DNA from: Caryophanales bacterium
GTDB taxonomy: Bacteria; Bacillota_I; Bacilli_A; RFN20; CAG-449
Length of the DNA stretch: 43,762 nt
NCBI GenBank assembly: GCA_029006735.1
Contig: JAQXGN010000033.1
Span: 1-43,762 of the forward strand
Reading direction: 5' to 3'
Shown: in pieces, positions 7,477 through 14,876 of the stretch
Numbering within the stretch: position 1 is the stretch's first letter
Layout of the letters: each line of letters opens with the position of its first letter
The notes under the pieces: generated by a model
Database searches by the model: none
The model's input: the letters and a program-made list of their open reading frames with translations, nothing else
What the model was told of the DNA's origin: nothing
Program-made: the position numbers and the translations under genes

Positions 7477-8474
7477 TGTTTATGAAAAAGTATAATGTGG
7501 CAATTGTTGGTTCAACTGGACTAGTTGGCAGAATGTTTATTAAAGTATTGGAAGAATTAGATTTTCCGGTAAAATCCATTTATTTTTATGCAAGTAAAAG
7601 ATCTATTGGAAGAAAAATAGTATTCAAAAATAAGGATTATAACGTTCAAGAATTGAATGAGAATTCTTTTAAAAATATTGATTTAGCTCTATTTAGTGCA
7701 GGATCAGAAGTGGCACTAAAGTATGTTCCTATAGCAAAACAAAATGGTGCATTAGTAATCGATAATTCTTCTGCATTTCGCATGAAGAAAGATATTCCAT
7801 TGATTGTTCCAGAAATAAATATCCAAGATTATAAGATGAATCGAATAATCGCGAATCCTAATTGTTCAACAATACAAGTATCATTACCTTTAAAGGCATT
7901 AGATGATGCTTATGGAATAAGTCAAATATATTATTCCACTTATCAAGCTATTTCTGGAAAAGGACAAAAAGGAATAGAAGATTATTATCGTTGCTTAAAT
8001 CAAAATATCCCACAAGTTTTTCCTTATGATATAACTTCAACTTGTATTCCAGAAATTGATATATCCTTGAGTAATGGATATACAAAAGAAGAAATGAAAA
8101 TGGTGGAAGAAACAAAGAAAATCTTACATAGAGATGATTTATTAATTTCTTCAACTTGTGTAAGAGTTCCTGTTCTATTTTGCCATGGAGTAGTAGTGAG
8201 AGTTATTCTAGATAATCCTTTTACGATTGACTCTATAAGAGAAGTATTATCTAAATTTCCAGGGATTAAAGTAATAGATGATTTAGAAAATCATTTATAT
8301 CCTAATTCTATTATTTCTCATGGAACTGATGAAGTTTATGTAGGAAGAATTAGAAGAGATTTAATTGATGAAAAAGGATTACTATTTTATTGTGTCGCGG
8401 ATAATATTCGAAAAGGTTCTGCATCAAATGCAGTTCAAATTGCACTTGAACTAGCAAAGATGGATAAGATTTAA
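7476..8474 (+). CDS. asd: Aspartate-semialdehyde dehydrogenase
   Basis: Reduces aspartyl phosphate to the semialdehyde that DapA uses. About 332 residues. An NADP-binding motif VAIVGSTGLVG opens the protein, the catalytic Cys is in ANPNCSTIQ, SGKGQKG follows the substrate-binding region, and the His is in RVPVLFCHG. Three in-frame starts occur (TTG 7473, ATG 7476, ATG 7482); the ATG at 7476 is best placed behind GAGGA at 7461-7465 and forms a TGATG overlap with dapH. The stop overlaps the next gene in TAATG. Aspartokinase, the preceding step, is not in the window. Confidence 0.95.
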   Translation: MFMKKYNVAIVGSTGLVGRMFIKVLEELDFPVKSIYFYASKRSIGRKIVFKNKDYNVQELNENSFKNIDLALFSAGSEVALKYVPIAKQNGALVIDNSSAFRMKKDIPLIVPEINIQDYKMNRIIANPNCSTIQVSLPLKALDDAYGISQIYYSTYQAISGKGQKGIEDYYRCLNQNIPQVFPYDITSTCIPEIDISLSNGYTKEEMKMVEETKKILHRDDLLISSTCVRVPVLFCHGVVVRVILDNPFTIDSIREVLSKFPGIKVIDDLENHLYPNSIISHGTDEVYVGRIRRDLIDEKGLLFYCVADNIRKGSASNAVQIALELAKMDKI

Positions 8475-9565
8475 TGGATATAGTTGAGATTAGAAAAGAA
8501 TTACATCAAATTCCAGAATTAGGTGGAAAAGAATTTAAAACAAAAGAATATATTATTAAAAAGTTAAAAGACTATCCTTGTGAGTTATTTCATATTGGTA
8601 AAACTAGTATTATTGCTTGTTATAATTTTAATAAAAAAGAATCAATTTGCTTTCGTTCTGATATGGATGGATTACCAATTGAAGAAAATAATGATTTTTC
8701 TTTTAAGTCAAAACATATTGGAAGAATGCATGCTTGTGGACATGATGGACATATGGCAATATTAATTGGTTTATGTGAATATATTTCTAAAATAAAAGAT
8801 TATCCATATAATATACTTTGTTTATTTCAATCTAATGAAGAAAATGGACTTGGAGCGAAAGAAATAATAGAATCCAATATTTTAAATAAACTGCATAATA
8901 AATATATTTTTGGACTCCATATATGGCCAAACTTAGAAAAAGGGAAAATATTCTCAAAAAATCAAGAATTGCTGGCTTTTTCCGGAGAAATTAATATTAT
9001 CATTAAGGGAAAAAGTGTTCATGCCGCTGATAAAAATAAAGGAAAAGATGCTATTTTTATCGCATGCAAATTGTTAGAAGAAATATATTCTTTTGATAAG
9101 AAAATAAAAGAAAAACACCTTATTTATTTTGGAAGAATTGATGGAGGGACAAAAAGAAATATTGTTGCAGATAAAGTATTATTAGAAGGGACAATAAGAG
9201 CTTTAAATGAAAATACATATAAGCAAATAAAAATATTTATAACAGATTTAGTTAATTCATATAATGACTACTATAAAATTATGTGCTCAATTAGTGTTGA
9301 TTTAGAAATACCCTGTGTCTATAATGATAATGATATATTTAAAAAATTTAATTTTTTAAATTATTTATCTTTTCAATTTCTTCAAGCAGAAGATTTTGGA
9401 GTATATCATTATAAGTATCCATCTCTTCTTGCTTTGTTAGGAAGTGGGAAAAACAAATTACTTCATTCTCCTGATTTTGATTTTGATATGGATATATTAG
9501 AAAAAGGTGTTAAATATTTTATTCAAATATTAGATACCTTACGAAAGGAAATAAAAAATGAGTAA
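8474..9565 (+). CDS. N-acetyldiaminopimelate deacetylase (M20D peptidase family)
   Basis: Removes acetyl from N-acetyl-LL-DAP, the last acetyl-branch step before DapF. 363 residues, normal for the YkuR-type family. The M20D metal-binding sequence runs RKELHQIPELGG, FRSDMDGLPI, MHACGHDGHMA, and SNEENGLGAKE (the catalytic Glu pair); the late metal ligand region is LLHSPDFDFD. The lid domain is about residues 165-280. It is distinguished from general hippurate or amino-acid amidohydrolases mainly by its position right after dapH and asd. It overlaps asd by one base and the kinase gene by 8. Confidence 0.9.
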   Translation: MDIVEIRKELHQIPELGGKEFKTKEYIIKKLKDYPCELFHIGKTSIIACYNFNKKESICFRSDMDGLPIEENNDFSFKSKHIGRMHACGHDGHMAILIGLCEYISKIKDYPYNILCLFQSNEENGLGAKEIIESNILNKLHNKYIFGLHIWPNLEKGKIFSKNQELLAFSGEINIIIKGKSVHAADKNKGKDAIFIACKLLEEIYSFDKKIKEKHLIYFGRIDGGTKRNIVADKVLLEGTIRALNENTYKQIKIFITDLVNSYNDYYKIMCSISVDLEIPCVYNDNDIFKKFNFLNYLSFQFLQAEDFGVYHYKYPSLLALLGSGKNKLLHSPDFDFDMDILEKGVKYFIQILDTLRKEIKNE

Positions 9566-10370
9566 AAAAGTAGTTACTATACAAGATATTTCTTGTTATG
9601 GTCAATGTTCAACAACAGTTGCATTACCTATCTTAAGCTCATATGGAGTGGAAACTGCAATTCTTCCAAGTGGGATTTTATCAACACATACATCTGGATT
9701 TAAGAATTTCACATTCTTAGATTTAACAGAAGAAATGCCAAAAATACTATCACATTGGATTGATGAAGGAATCAAATTTGATGCAATTTATACTGGCTAC
9801 ATTGGTGATCCTCGTCAATTTGATTTAATTTTAGAAGCTAAAGAAAAAGTTCTAAAGCCTAATGGAGTGTTTATTGTTGATCCTGCAATGGCGGATAATG
9901 GTAAATTATATCCTGCTTTGAATTTAGAAATTGTTGAAGGTATGAAAAAAATCTGCGCTAAAGCGGATTATATTATTCCTAATATAACAGAAGCATGTTT
10001 CCTAACGGGTAATGAATATCATCAAAAATTAGATAGAGATTATGTTAATAAATTGAAGATGGATTGCTATAAATTAGGTGCAAAAAATGTTATTATAACT
10101 GGTATTAGTTATGATCCAAAAACAATAGGAGCAGTATTCTTTAATGGAGAAAAAGATGTTGAAGTTTTAGGTGAATATCAACCAAAAAGCTATCATGGAA
10201 CTGGAGATATTTTCTCAAGTGTTATTGTCGCTGGAATCGTCAATTCATTACCAATGAAAGACACATTAAAAGAAGCAGTTGAATTTATTATTAAATCAAT
10301 AAAGAAAACATGTGATGATGATACTCATTCATATGGTGTTAAATTTGAAGATGTATTAAATGATAAATAA
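9558..10370 (+). CDS. Pyridoxal/pyridoxamine kinase
   Basis: A 270-residue ribokinase-fold kinase of the PdxK/PdxY type, phosphorylating B6 vitamers to make or salvage PLP. It begins VVTIQDISCYGQCSTTVALPIL, has LPSGILSTHTSGF, IYTGYIGDP, FIVDPAMADNGKLYP and PNITEACFLTG, and the catalytic anion-hole motif HGTGDIFSS with its Asp. This sequence type is annotated as pyridoxamine kinase in Firmicutes; hydroxymethylpyrimidine kinase activity is an alternative. It is the last gene of the dap operon, overlapping the deacetylase by 8 bases. The missing N-acetyl-DAP aminotransferase and LysA are both PLP enzymes, which would explain the placement. Confidence 0.85.
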   Translation: MSKKVVTIQDISCYGQCSTTVALPILSSYGVETAILPSGILSTHTSGFKNFTFLDLTEEMPKILSHWIDEGIKFDAIYTGYIGDPRQFDLILEAKEKVLKPNGVFIVDPAMADNGKLYPALNLEIVEGMKKICAKADYIIPNITEACFLTGNEYHQKLDRDYVNKLKMDCYKLGAKNVIITGISYDPKTIGAVFFNGEKDVEVLGEYQPKSYHGTGDIFSSVIVAGIVNSLPMKDTLKEAVEFIIKSIKKTCDDDTHSYGVKFEDVLNDK

Positions 10371-10374
10371 GAAA

Positions 10375-10417
10375 AAAACCACAAATCTAGTTTTCTAGAA
10401 ATGTGGTTTATTTTTTT
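10375..10417. terminator. Bidirectional terminator between dap operon and ttcA
   Basis: Stem AAACCACA/TGTGGTTT (10376-10383 with 10402-10409) with an inner TCTAG/CTAGA pair, followed by a T-run on the plus strand and flanked by an A-run on the 5' side. It serves the convergent kinase gene (+) and ttcA-like gene (-), whose stop lies inside it. Confidence 0.85.
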
Positions 10418-11247
10418 ATTTCTTTATCGTAATCATCAAGGAAGGAGTGATATACTCCATCTTTTTTATATCCAAGAATCATATCTAAAGTGACATTACT
10501 TGCACTTTTGAAAATATTTTTTTCTACTTGAGGGTCTTTTTTCATTAAATCTTTGATTAATTGTTTTGTTTCTGCTCGTTGAGATACAATCTCTTTATTT
10601 ACTATATTTTCTGTAAAGTGGCAAGCACATTGGATGAATTCTAATTCATGATAATTCTTATATGAAATAATATCTTTTTCTCGAATATAATACATTGGTC
10701 TAATTAATTCCATGCCTTCATAATTTGTTGAATGTAACTTAGGCCTCATTGTTTGGAATGAACCAGAATGTAGCATGTTCATGAGAGTAGTTTCAATTAC
10801 GTCATCATAATGATGACCTAAAGCAATCTTATTGCAACCTAATTCTTTTGCAAAGTTATATAATGCGCCTCTTCTCATTTTAGCACATAAAAAACAAGGG
10901 CTTTTTTCTTGTAAAGAAGCAACTTTAAATATATTTGTTTCATATATTTTTGCAGGTATTCCAAGCTTATTTAAATTGGTTTTTATCATGTCGAAATTTT
11001 TTTGGTTGTATCCTGGATTCATCACTAAGTATTCGACTTCAAAAGGGAAGTCGGAATGACGATGAAGAACTTGGAATAATTTAGCAAGAATCATTGAATC
11101 TTTTCCACCAGAAATACAAACACAGATTTTATCTCCTGGTTTTATTAATTCATATTCTTTAATTGCTTTAATAAATCGTGACCATAATCGAGCACGATAT
11201 TTTTTTGTTATACTTGCTTCATAGATATCAATAACTCTTTGGCTCAT
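10408..11247 (-). CDS. ttcA: TtcA-family tRNA thiolase (2-thiocytidine type)
   Basis: 279 residues of the PP-loop ATPase TtcA/TilS superfamily. The ATP-binding loop is CVCISGGKDSM, followed by the family cysteine pair PCFLCAKMRRG, the GHHYDDVIETTLMN motif and a late Cys in QCACHF. TtcA enzymes use a cysteine-bound Fe-S cluster to thiolate C32 of some tRNAs. In Bacillota this branch is often only labelled TtcA family, so the exact tRNA position is uncertain. The start ATG at 11247 follows a GAGGG site. Its stop lies within the bidirectional terminator. Confidence 0.82.
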   Translation of the reverse strand: MSQRVIDIYEASITKKYRARLWSRFIKAIKEYELIKPGDKICVCISGGKDSMILAKLFQVLHRHSDFPFEVEYLVMNPGYNQKNFDMIKTNLNKLGIPAKIYETNIFKVASLQEKSPCFLCAKMRRGALYNFAKELGCNKIALGHHYDDVIETTLMNMLHSGSFQTMRPKLHSTNYEGMELIRPMYYIREKDIISYKNYHELEFIQCACHFTENIVNKEIVSQRAETKQLIKDLMKKDPQVEKNIFKSASNVTLDMILGYKKDGVYHSFLDDYDKEIKK

Positions 11248-11340
11248 ATAAAATTCCCTCTTATAAGGTAAATTATACTTTTATTACGTTTAAATACAAA
11301 TAGTTATTTCTTTTTTAGCAAAAAGGTTTATTTAAAGCAT

Positions 11341-11363
11341 AAAAAAGGAGGGTATAAACCCTC
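11341..11363 (-). terminator. Terminator of the nadK-nfnAB operon
   Basis: Minus-strand stem GAGGG-TTTATA-CCCTC followed by C and six T, 13 bases beyond the nfnB stop. Confidence 0.85.
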
Positions 11364-11375
11364 ACTATGTAATCG

Positions 11376-12767
11376 TTATTGTTTGTTTGAAAGATATTCA
11401 TGAATGCTTGCTGCAGCTGTTTTACCTGCTCCCATTGCAAGAATAACAGTAGCTGCACCAGTAACTGCATCGCCACCAGCATATACGCCTTGTAATGATG
11501 TAGAAGCATCATCTTCAACAATGATACCTCCCCAAGAGTGGGTATCTAAACCAGGTGTTGTTGATTTAATTAATGGGTTAGGGTTAGTTCCTAATGACAT
11601 AATTACACAATCAACATCGAGTAAAAATTCAGAATTTGGTTTGACTTGTGGTCTTCTTCTACCAGAAGCATCTGGTTCGCCAAGTTCCATTTCAACGCAT
11701 TTCATTGCACATACTGTTCCAGTATCATCTCCGATAAGTTCGATTGGGTTAGATAATACTTTGAAGATAATTCCTTCTTCCATAGCATGTTCAATTTCTT
11801 CTTTACGAGCAGGAAGTTCTTCAATACCTCTTCTATAAACGATATAAACTTTTTCTGCTCCTAAACGTAAAGCACATCTTGCAGCATCCATTGCAACATT
11901 ACCGCCACCGACAACTGCAACTGCTTTATTCTTTTTAACTGGAGTTGTTGAATCTTCTTTATAAGCCTTCATTAAATTAACACGAGTTAAGATTTCGTTA
12001 GCAGAGAATACACCTTTTAAGCTTTCGCCTGGAATACCCATAAATTTTGGTAAACCTGCTCCTGAGCCAACAAATACTGCTTCGAAACCATATTCTTTCA
12101 TTAATTCATCAATAGTTAATACTTTACCGATAACCATATTTGTTTCAATTTTTACGCCTAATGCGATTAAATTGTCAATTTCTTTTTGAACAATAGCTTT
12201 TGGTAAACGGAATTCTGGAATACCATAAACTAAGACACCACCTGCTAAATGGAATGCTTCATAAATTGTGACGTCGTAACCAAGTTTTGCTAAATCACCA
12301 GCACAAGTTAATCCAGAAGGACCTGAACCAATAATTGCAACTTTATGGCCATTTGAATTAGGACGAGCAGGTTTTTCTTTGCAATGTGCGTTATGATAAT
12401 CTGCTGCAAATCTTTCTAATCGACCAATACCAACTGATTCTTGTCTAATACCACGAATGCATTTTCCTTCACATTGGCTTTCTTGTGGACAAACTCTACC
12501 ACATACTGCTGGTAAAGAAGATGAACAAGAAATGATTTGATATGCTTCTTCAAATTTACCTTCTGCAATTTTTGAGATAAATTCTGGAATACGAATATGA
12601 ACAGGGCAGCCTTCCATACATTTTGGATTTTTACAATTTAAACAACGTTTTGCTTCATCGATTGCGATTTCTTCTGTATATCCTGTTGCAACTTCTAAGA
12701 AATTTTTATTTCTTACATTAGGATCTTGAGAAGGCATTGGATTCTTTTTTGGAGACATATTTGGCAT
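11376..12767 (-). CDS. nfnB: NfnB, large subunit of NADH-dependent ferredoxin:NADP+ oxidoreductase
   Basis: 463 residues, the length of NfnB/GltA-type flavoproteins. The N-terminal domain holds two [4Fe-4S] cysteine sets: CLNCKNPKCMEGCPVHIRIP and, further on, CSSSLPAVCGRVCP..CEGKC. Next come an FAD loop (VAIIGSGPSGLTCAGDLAKLG), an NADP loop (VAVVGGGNVAMDAARCALRLG) and a C-terminal FAD motif (GVYAGGDAVTGAATVILAMGAGK). With NfnA it bifurcates electrons between NADH, reduced ferredoxin and NADP+. A small-subunit glutamate synthase is the usual misannotation; the adjacent NfnA argues against it. An AAAGGAGG site precedes the start. A long plus-strand reading frame inside it (11404-11838) is a shadow. 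Confidence 0.9.
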   Translation of the reverse strand: MPNMSPKKNPMPSQDPNVRNKNFLEVATGYTEEIAIDEAKRCLNCKNPKCMEGCPVHIRIPEFISKIAEGKFEEAYQIISCSSSLPAVCGRVCPQESQCEGKCIRGIRQESVGIGRLERFAADYHNAHCKEKPARPNSNGHKVAIIGSGPSGLTCAGDLAKLGYDVTIYEAFHLAGGVLVYGIPEFRLPKAIVQKEIDNLIALGVKIETNMVIGKVLTIDELMKEYGFEAVFVGSGAGLPKFMGIPGESLKGVFSANEILTRVNLMKAYKEDSTTPVKKNKAVAVVGGGNVAMDAARCALRLGAEKVYIVYRRGIEELPARKEEIEHAMEEGIIFKVLSNPIELIGDDTGTVCAMKCVEMELGEPDASGRRRPQVKPNSEFLLDVDCVIMSLGTNPNPLIKSTTPGLDTHSWGGIIVEDDASTSLQGVYAGGDAVTGAATVILAMGAGKTAAASIHEYLSNKQ

Positions 12768-12769
12768 AA

Positions 12770-13612
12770 TTATTTAACCTCCTTTTTGTATAAATTACAT
12801 GCTTTTTCACGAGCTTTATTTTCAAATTCTGGATAACTTCTTGAACGAGAAATTGCTTCATCAAAATCAATTTCAAATGCATCAAAATCTGGTCCATCAA
12901 CGCAGGCAAATTTGGTTTTTCCACCTACTGTTAATCTACATCCACCACACATACCAGTTCCATCAATCATAATAGGATTCATTGATGCAACAGTTTTAGT
13001 GTTATATTGCTTTGTTGTCATAGTGACAAATTTCATCATAATTAATGGTCCAATAGTAATGACTTCGTCATATTTTTCACCACTTTCTAATAATTCTTTA
13101 AGTGGATTAGTTACTAGACCTTTTGTACCATGTGATCCATCATCAGTCATAACAAATAATTTATCCGATACTGCTTCGAATTCTTTTTCAAGAATTACTA
13201 AGTCTTTATTTCTAAAGCCGATAATTGAGTGAACTTCACAACCAAGTTCATGCAATTTTTTAGCGATAGGGTAAGCAATTGCACATCCTACGCCCCCACC
13301 AACAACTGCCACTTTTTTTAATCCATCAGTATGTGTTGCAACACCTAATGGTCCGACGAAATCTTGGATATAGTCTCCTTCTTCTAAATAGTCTAAGTGG
13401 ATTGTTGATCCACCTACGATTTGGAAAATGATAGTTACAGTTCCTTTCTCACGATCATATCCTGCGACTGTAAGAGGTATACGTTCTCCATTTTCATCAA
13501 CTCTTAAAATTATGAATTGCCCTGGCTCAGCCTTTTTTGCAATCAATGGAGCGTAGACTTCCATTAATGTAACAGTTGGGTTTAAACGTTCTTTTCTAAC
13601 AATTTTATACAT
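12770..13612 (-). CDS. nfnA: NfnA, FAD/[2Fe-2S] subunit of NADH-dependent ferredoxin:NADP+ oxidoreductase
   Basis: 280 residues of the ferredoxin-NADP reductase/dihydroorotate dehydrogenase electron-transfer (PyrK-like) family. The FAD-binding region has ERIPLTVAGYD, a nucleotide loop VAVVGGGVGCAIAYPIA follows, and the C-terminal [2Fe-2S] cysteines are in GTGMCGGCRLTVGGKTKFACVDGPDFDA. No dihydroorotate dehydrogenase is nearby, while nfnB begins 2 bases after its stop, so NfnA is preferred over PyrK. AGGAGG site before the ATG. It lies between nadK and nfnB in one leftward operon. Confidence 0.88.
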   Translation of the reverse strand: MYKIVRKERLNPTVTLMEVYAPLIAKKAEPGQFIILRVDENGERIPLTVAGYDREKGTVTIIFQIVGGSTIHLDYLEEGDYIQDFVGPLGVATHTDGLKKVAVVGGGVGCAIAYPIAKKLHELGCEVHSIIGFRNKDLVILEKEFEAVSDKLFVMTDDGSHGTKGLVTNPLKELLESGEKYDEVITIGPLIMMKFVTMTTKQYNTKTVASMNPIMIDGTGMCGGCRLTVGGKTKFACVDGPDFDAFEIDFDEAISRSRSYPEFENKAREKACNLYKKEVK

Positions 13613-13629
13613 ATTTTATCCTCCTATAA

Positions 13630-14475
13630 CTATTCTTTATATATAGACATAGCAACTTTATAAATTGATTCATATAATTTTCTAGGTTCATCAAAAGCAA
13701 TCATGTTTAGATTTCTATTTGCCTTTGAAATAATTACTTTATCATTTTTAGAAATAGTGAAATTTTCTATTCCATCAACAGTGATAATGGCTTTTTCACT
13801 ATTACTTGATATTAAAATGGAATCTTTGTCTTCAAACACTACAGAAGTAAAAGCAGTGAATTGAGGACAAATTGGAGTAAGAACATAACATTTTGTTGTT
13901 GGGAGAAGTAAAGGCCCACCTGAACTTAATGAATAAGCACTTGAACCAGAAGGTGTAGCAATTGCAACTCCATCAGCAAAGAATTGATTGTATAATTTAT
14001 CATTGACTAATACATCGAGAGAAATTAACTTATTTTGCTTTTCATTGGATATAATTATATCATTAAATGATATAAATGAATGAATCAATTTATTATCACT
14101 AAATACTTTTCCTTCGAGAGTTAGACGATTCTCAATTTGATATTTTTTATTCTTTAACAAATCAAGATATTTTTCATAATTAGATAATTCTAATTTAGAT
14201 AATGCACCAACTCTACCTAGATTAATTCCTAAAAGAGGAAGATTATAGTTTTTATATTTCCTTGCAAAACTTAAAATAGTTCCATCTCCACCAAGTATTA
14301 ATGCGAAATCAATAGAAGGAATATCTTCTTCTTTCAATAATTTTACTTTATTAAAAAAATATGATTGATTATCAACATATACTTCAAAAGAATTATCAAT
14401 TAGCTTAGTAATAATCTTTTTTGATGTTTGATAATCTGGATCTTTTCTTTCGTTTGATTTAAATAATACTTTCAT
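13630..14475 (-). CDS. nadK: NAD kinase
   Basis: Phosphorylates NAD to NADP. 281 residues from the ATG at 14475, chosen because AAAGGA lies 8 bases upstream; a longer reading from 14508 adds 11 residues without a better site. The signature LILGGDGTILSFAR, NLGRVGALS and the later DGVAIATPSGSSAYSLSSGGPLL (NE/D and GSTAY-type) motifs are present. It precedes nfnA by 17 bases. The operon therefore couples making NADP+ with reducing it to NADPH. Confidence 0.94.
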   Translation of the reverse strand: MKVLFKSNERKDPDYQTSKKIITKLIDNSFEVYVDNQSYFFNKVKLLKEEDIPSIDFALILGGDGTILSFARKYKNYNLPLLGINLGRVGALSKLELSNYEKYLDLLKNKKYQIENRLTLEGKVFSDNKLIHSFISFNDIIISNEKQNKLISLDVLVNDKLYNQFFADGVAIATPSGSSAYSLSSGGPLLLPTTKCYVLTPICPQFTAFTSVVFEDKDSILISSNSEKAIITVDGIENFTISKNDKVIISKANRNLNMIAFDEPRKLYESIYKVAMSIYKE

Positions 14476-14876
14476 ATTCCTCATCCTTTCCATATGATAT
14501 TTAAGCAATTTACACTTAATAAATCAATGAAATTGTTAAAAATTTATCGATTAAATTTGTTATTTTTTTGTTCTGAAAAAATGTAAGCGTTTTCTTTGAT
14601 TTTTAATAGAAATTAACCTAAATATGCTGCCTATGAAAATATTTTATAATAATTGGAATTTGATAATAAAGAGATTTATCTCTTATATTATGAAAATCGT
14701 TTTCATTTTTTTGCAAAAAGAGAAAATTTTAATATAAGAAAAGATATTTATTACATTTTTTTCAAAAATACGCATAATTTTATTTAATTTACTATGTAAA
14801 GTGATTATAATAAACTCATATTCTGACCAAAAACATAATTTTTAATTAGAATATTGAAAATAAGGAGATAATATTT
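14476..14876. promoter_or_regulatory. 400-base regulatory gap with cre-like site, dyads and promoter
   Basis: No gene fits here. It separates leftward nadK from the rightward giant lipoprotein gene. It contains ATGTAAGCGTTTTCT at 14581-14595, matching the Bacillus cre pattern WTGNAANCGNWNNCW; a perfect 7-2-7 dyad AAGAGAT-TT-ATCTCTT at 14669-14684; a perfect 7-3-7 dyad ATGAAAA-TCG-TTTTCAT at 14690-14706; and a TATAAT at 14806-14811 with a weak TTTAAT at 14783-14788 (17-base spacing). The leader ends in AAGGAG, 8 bases before the ATG at 14877. Regulator identities are inference. Confidence 0.55.
14581..14595. promoter_or_regulatory. Candidate CcpA (cre) site
   Basis: All defined positions of the Bacillus subtilis cre consensus WTGNAANCGNWNNCW are matched. 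It lies 106 bases before nadK and 282 before the giant lipoprotein gene, so either operon could be the target. No ccpA gene is in the window. Confidence 0.4.

Noticed and set aside
11404-11838. Plus-strand open frame of 144 codons
   Set aside because: It is antisense to the conserved nfnB gene, lacks a ribosome site and resembles no protein.
11376-13612. Glutamate synthase small subunit plus PyrK
   Set aside because: No glutamate synthase large subunit or PyrD is adjacent; the pair with its cluster motifs fits NfnAB better.
14690-14712. ATGAAAA-TCG-TTTTCAT followed by T-run as a terminator
   Set aside because: The stem is almost all A-T with a 3-base loop, and no gene on the plus strand ends upstream; kept only as a possible operator.
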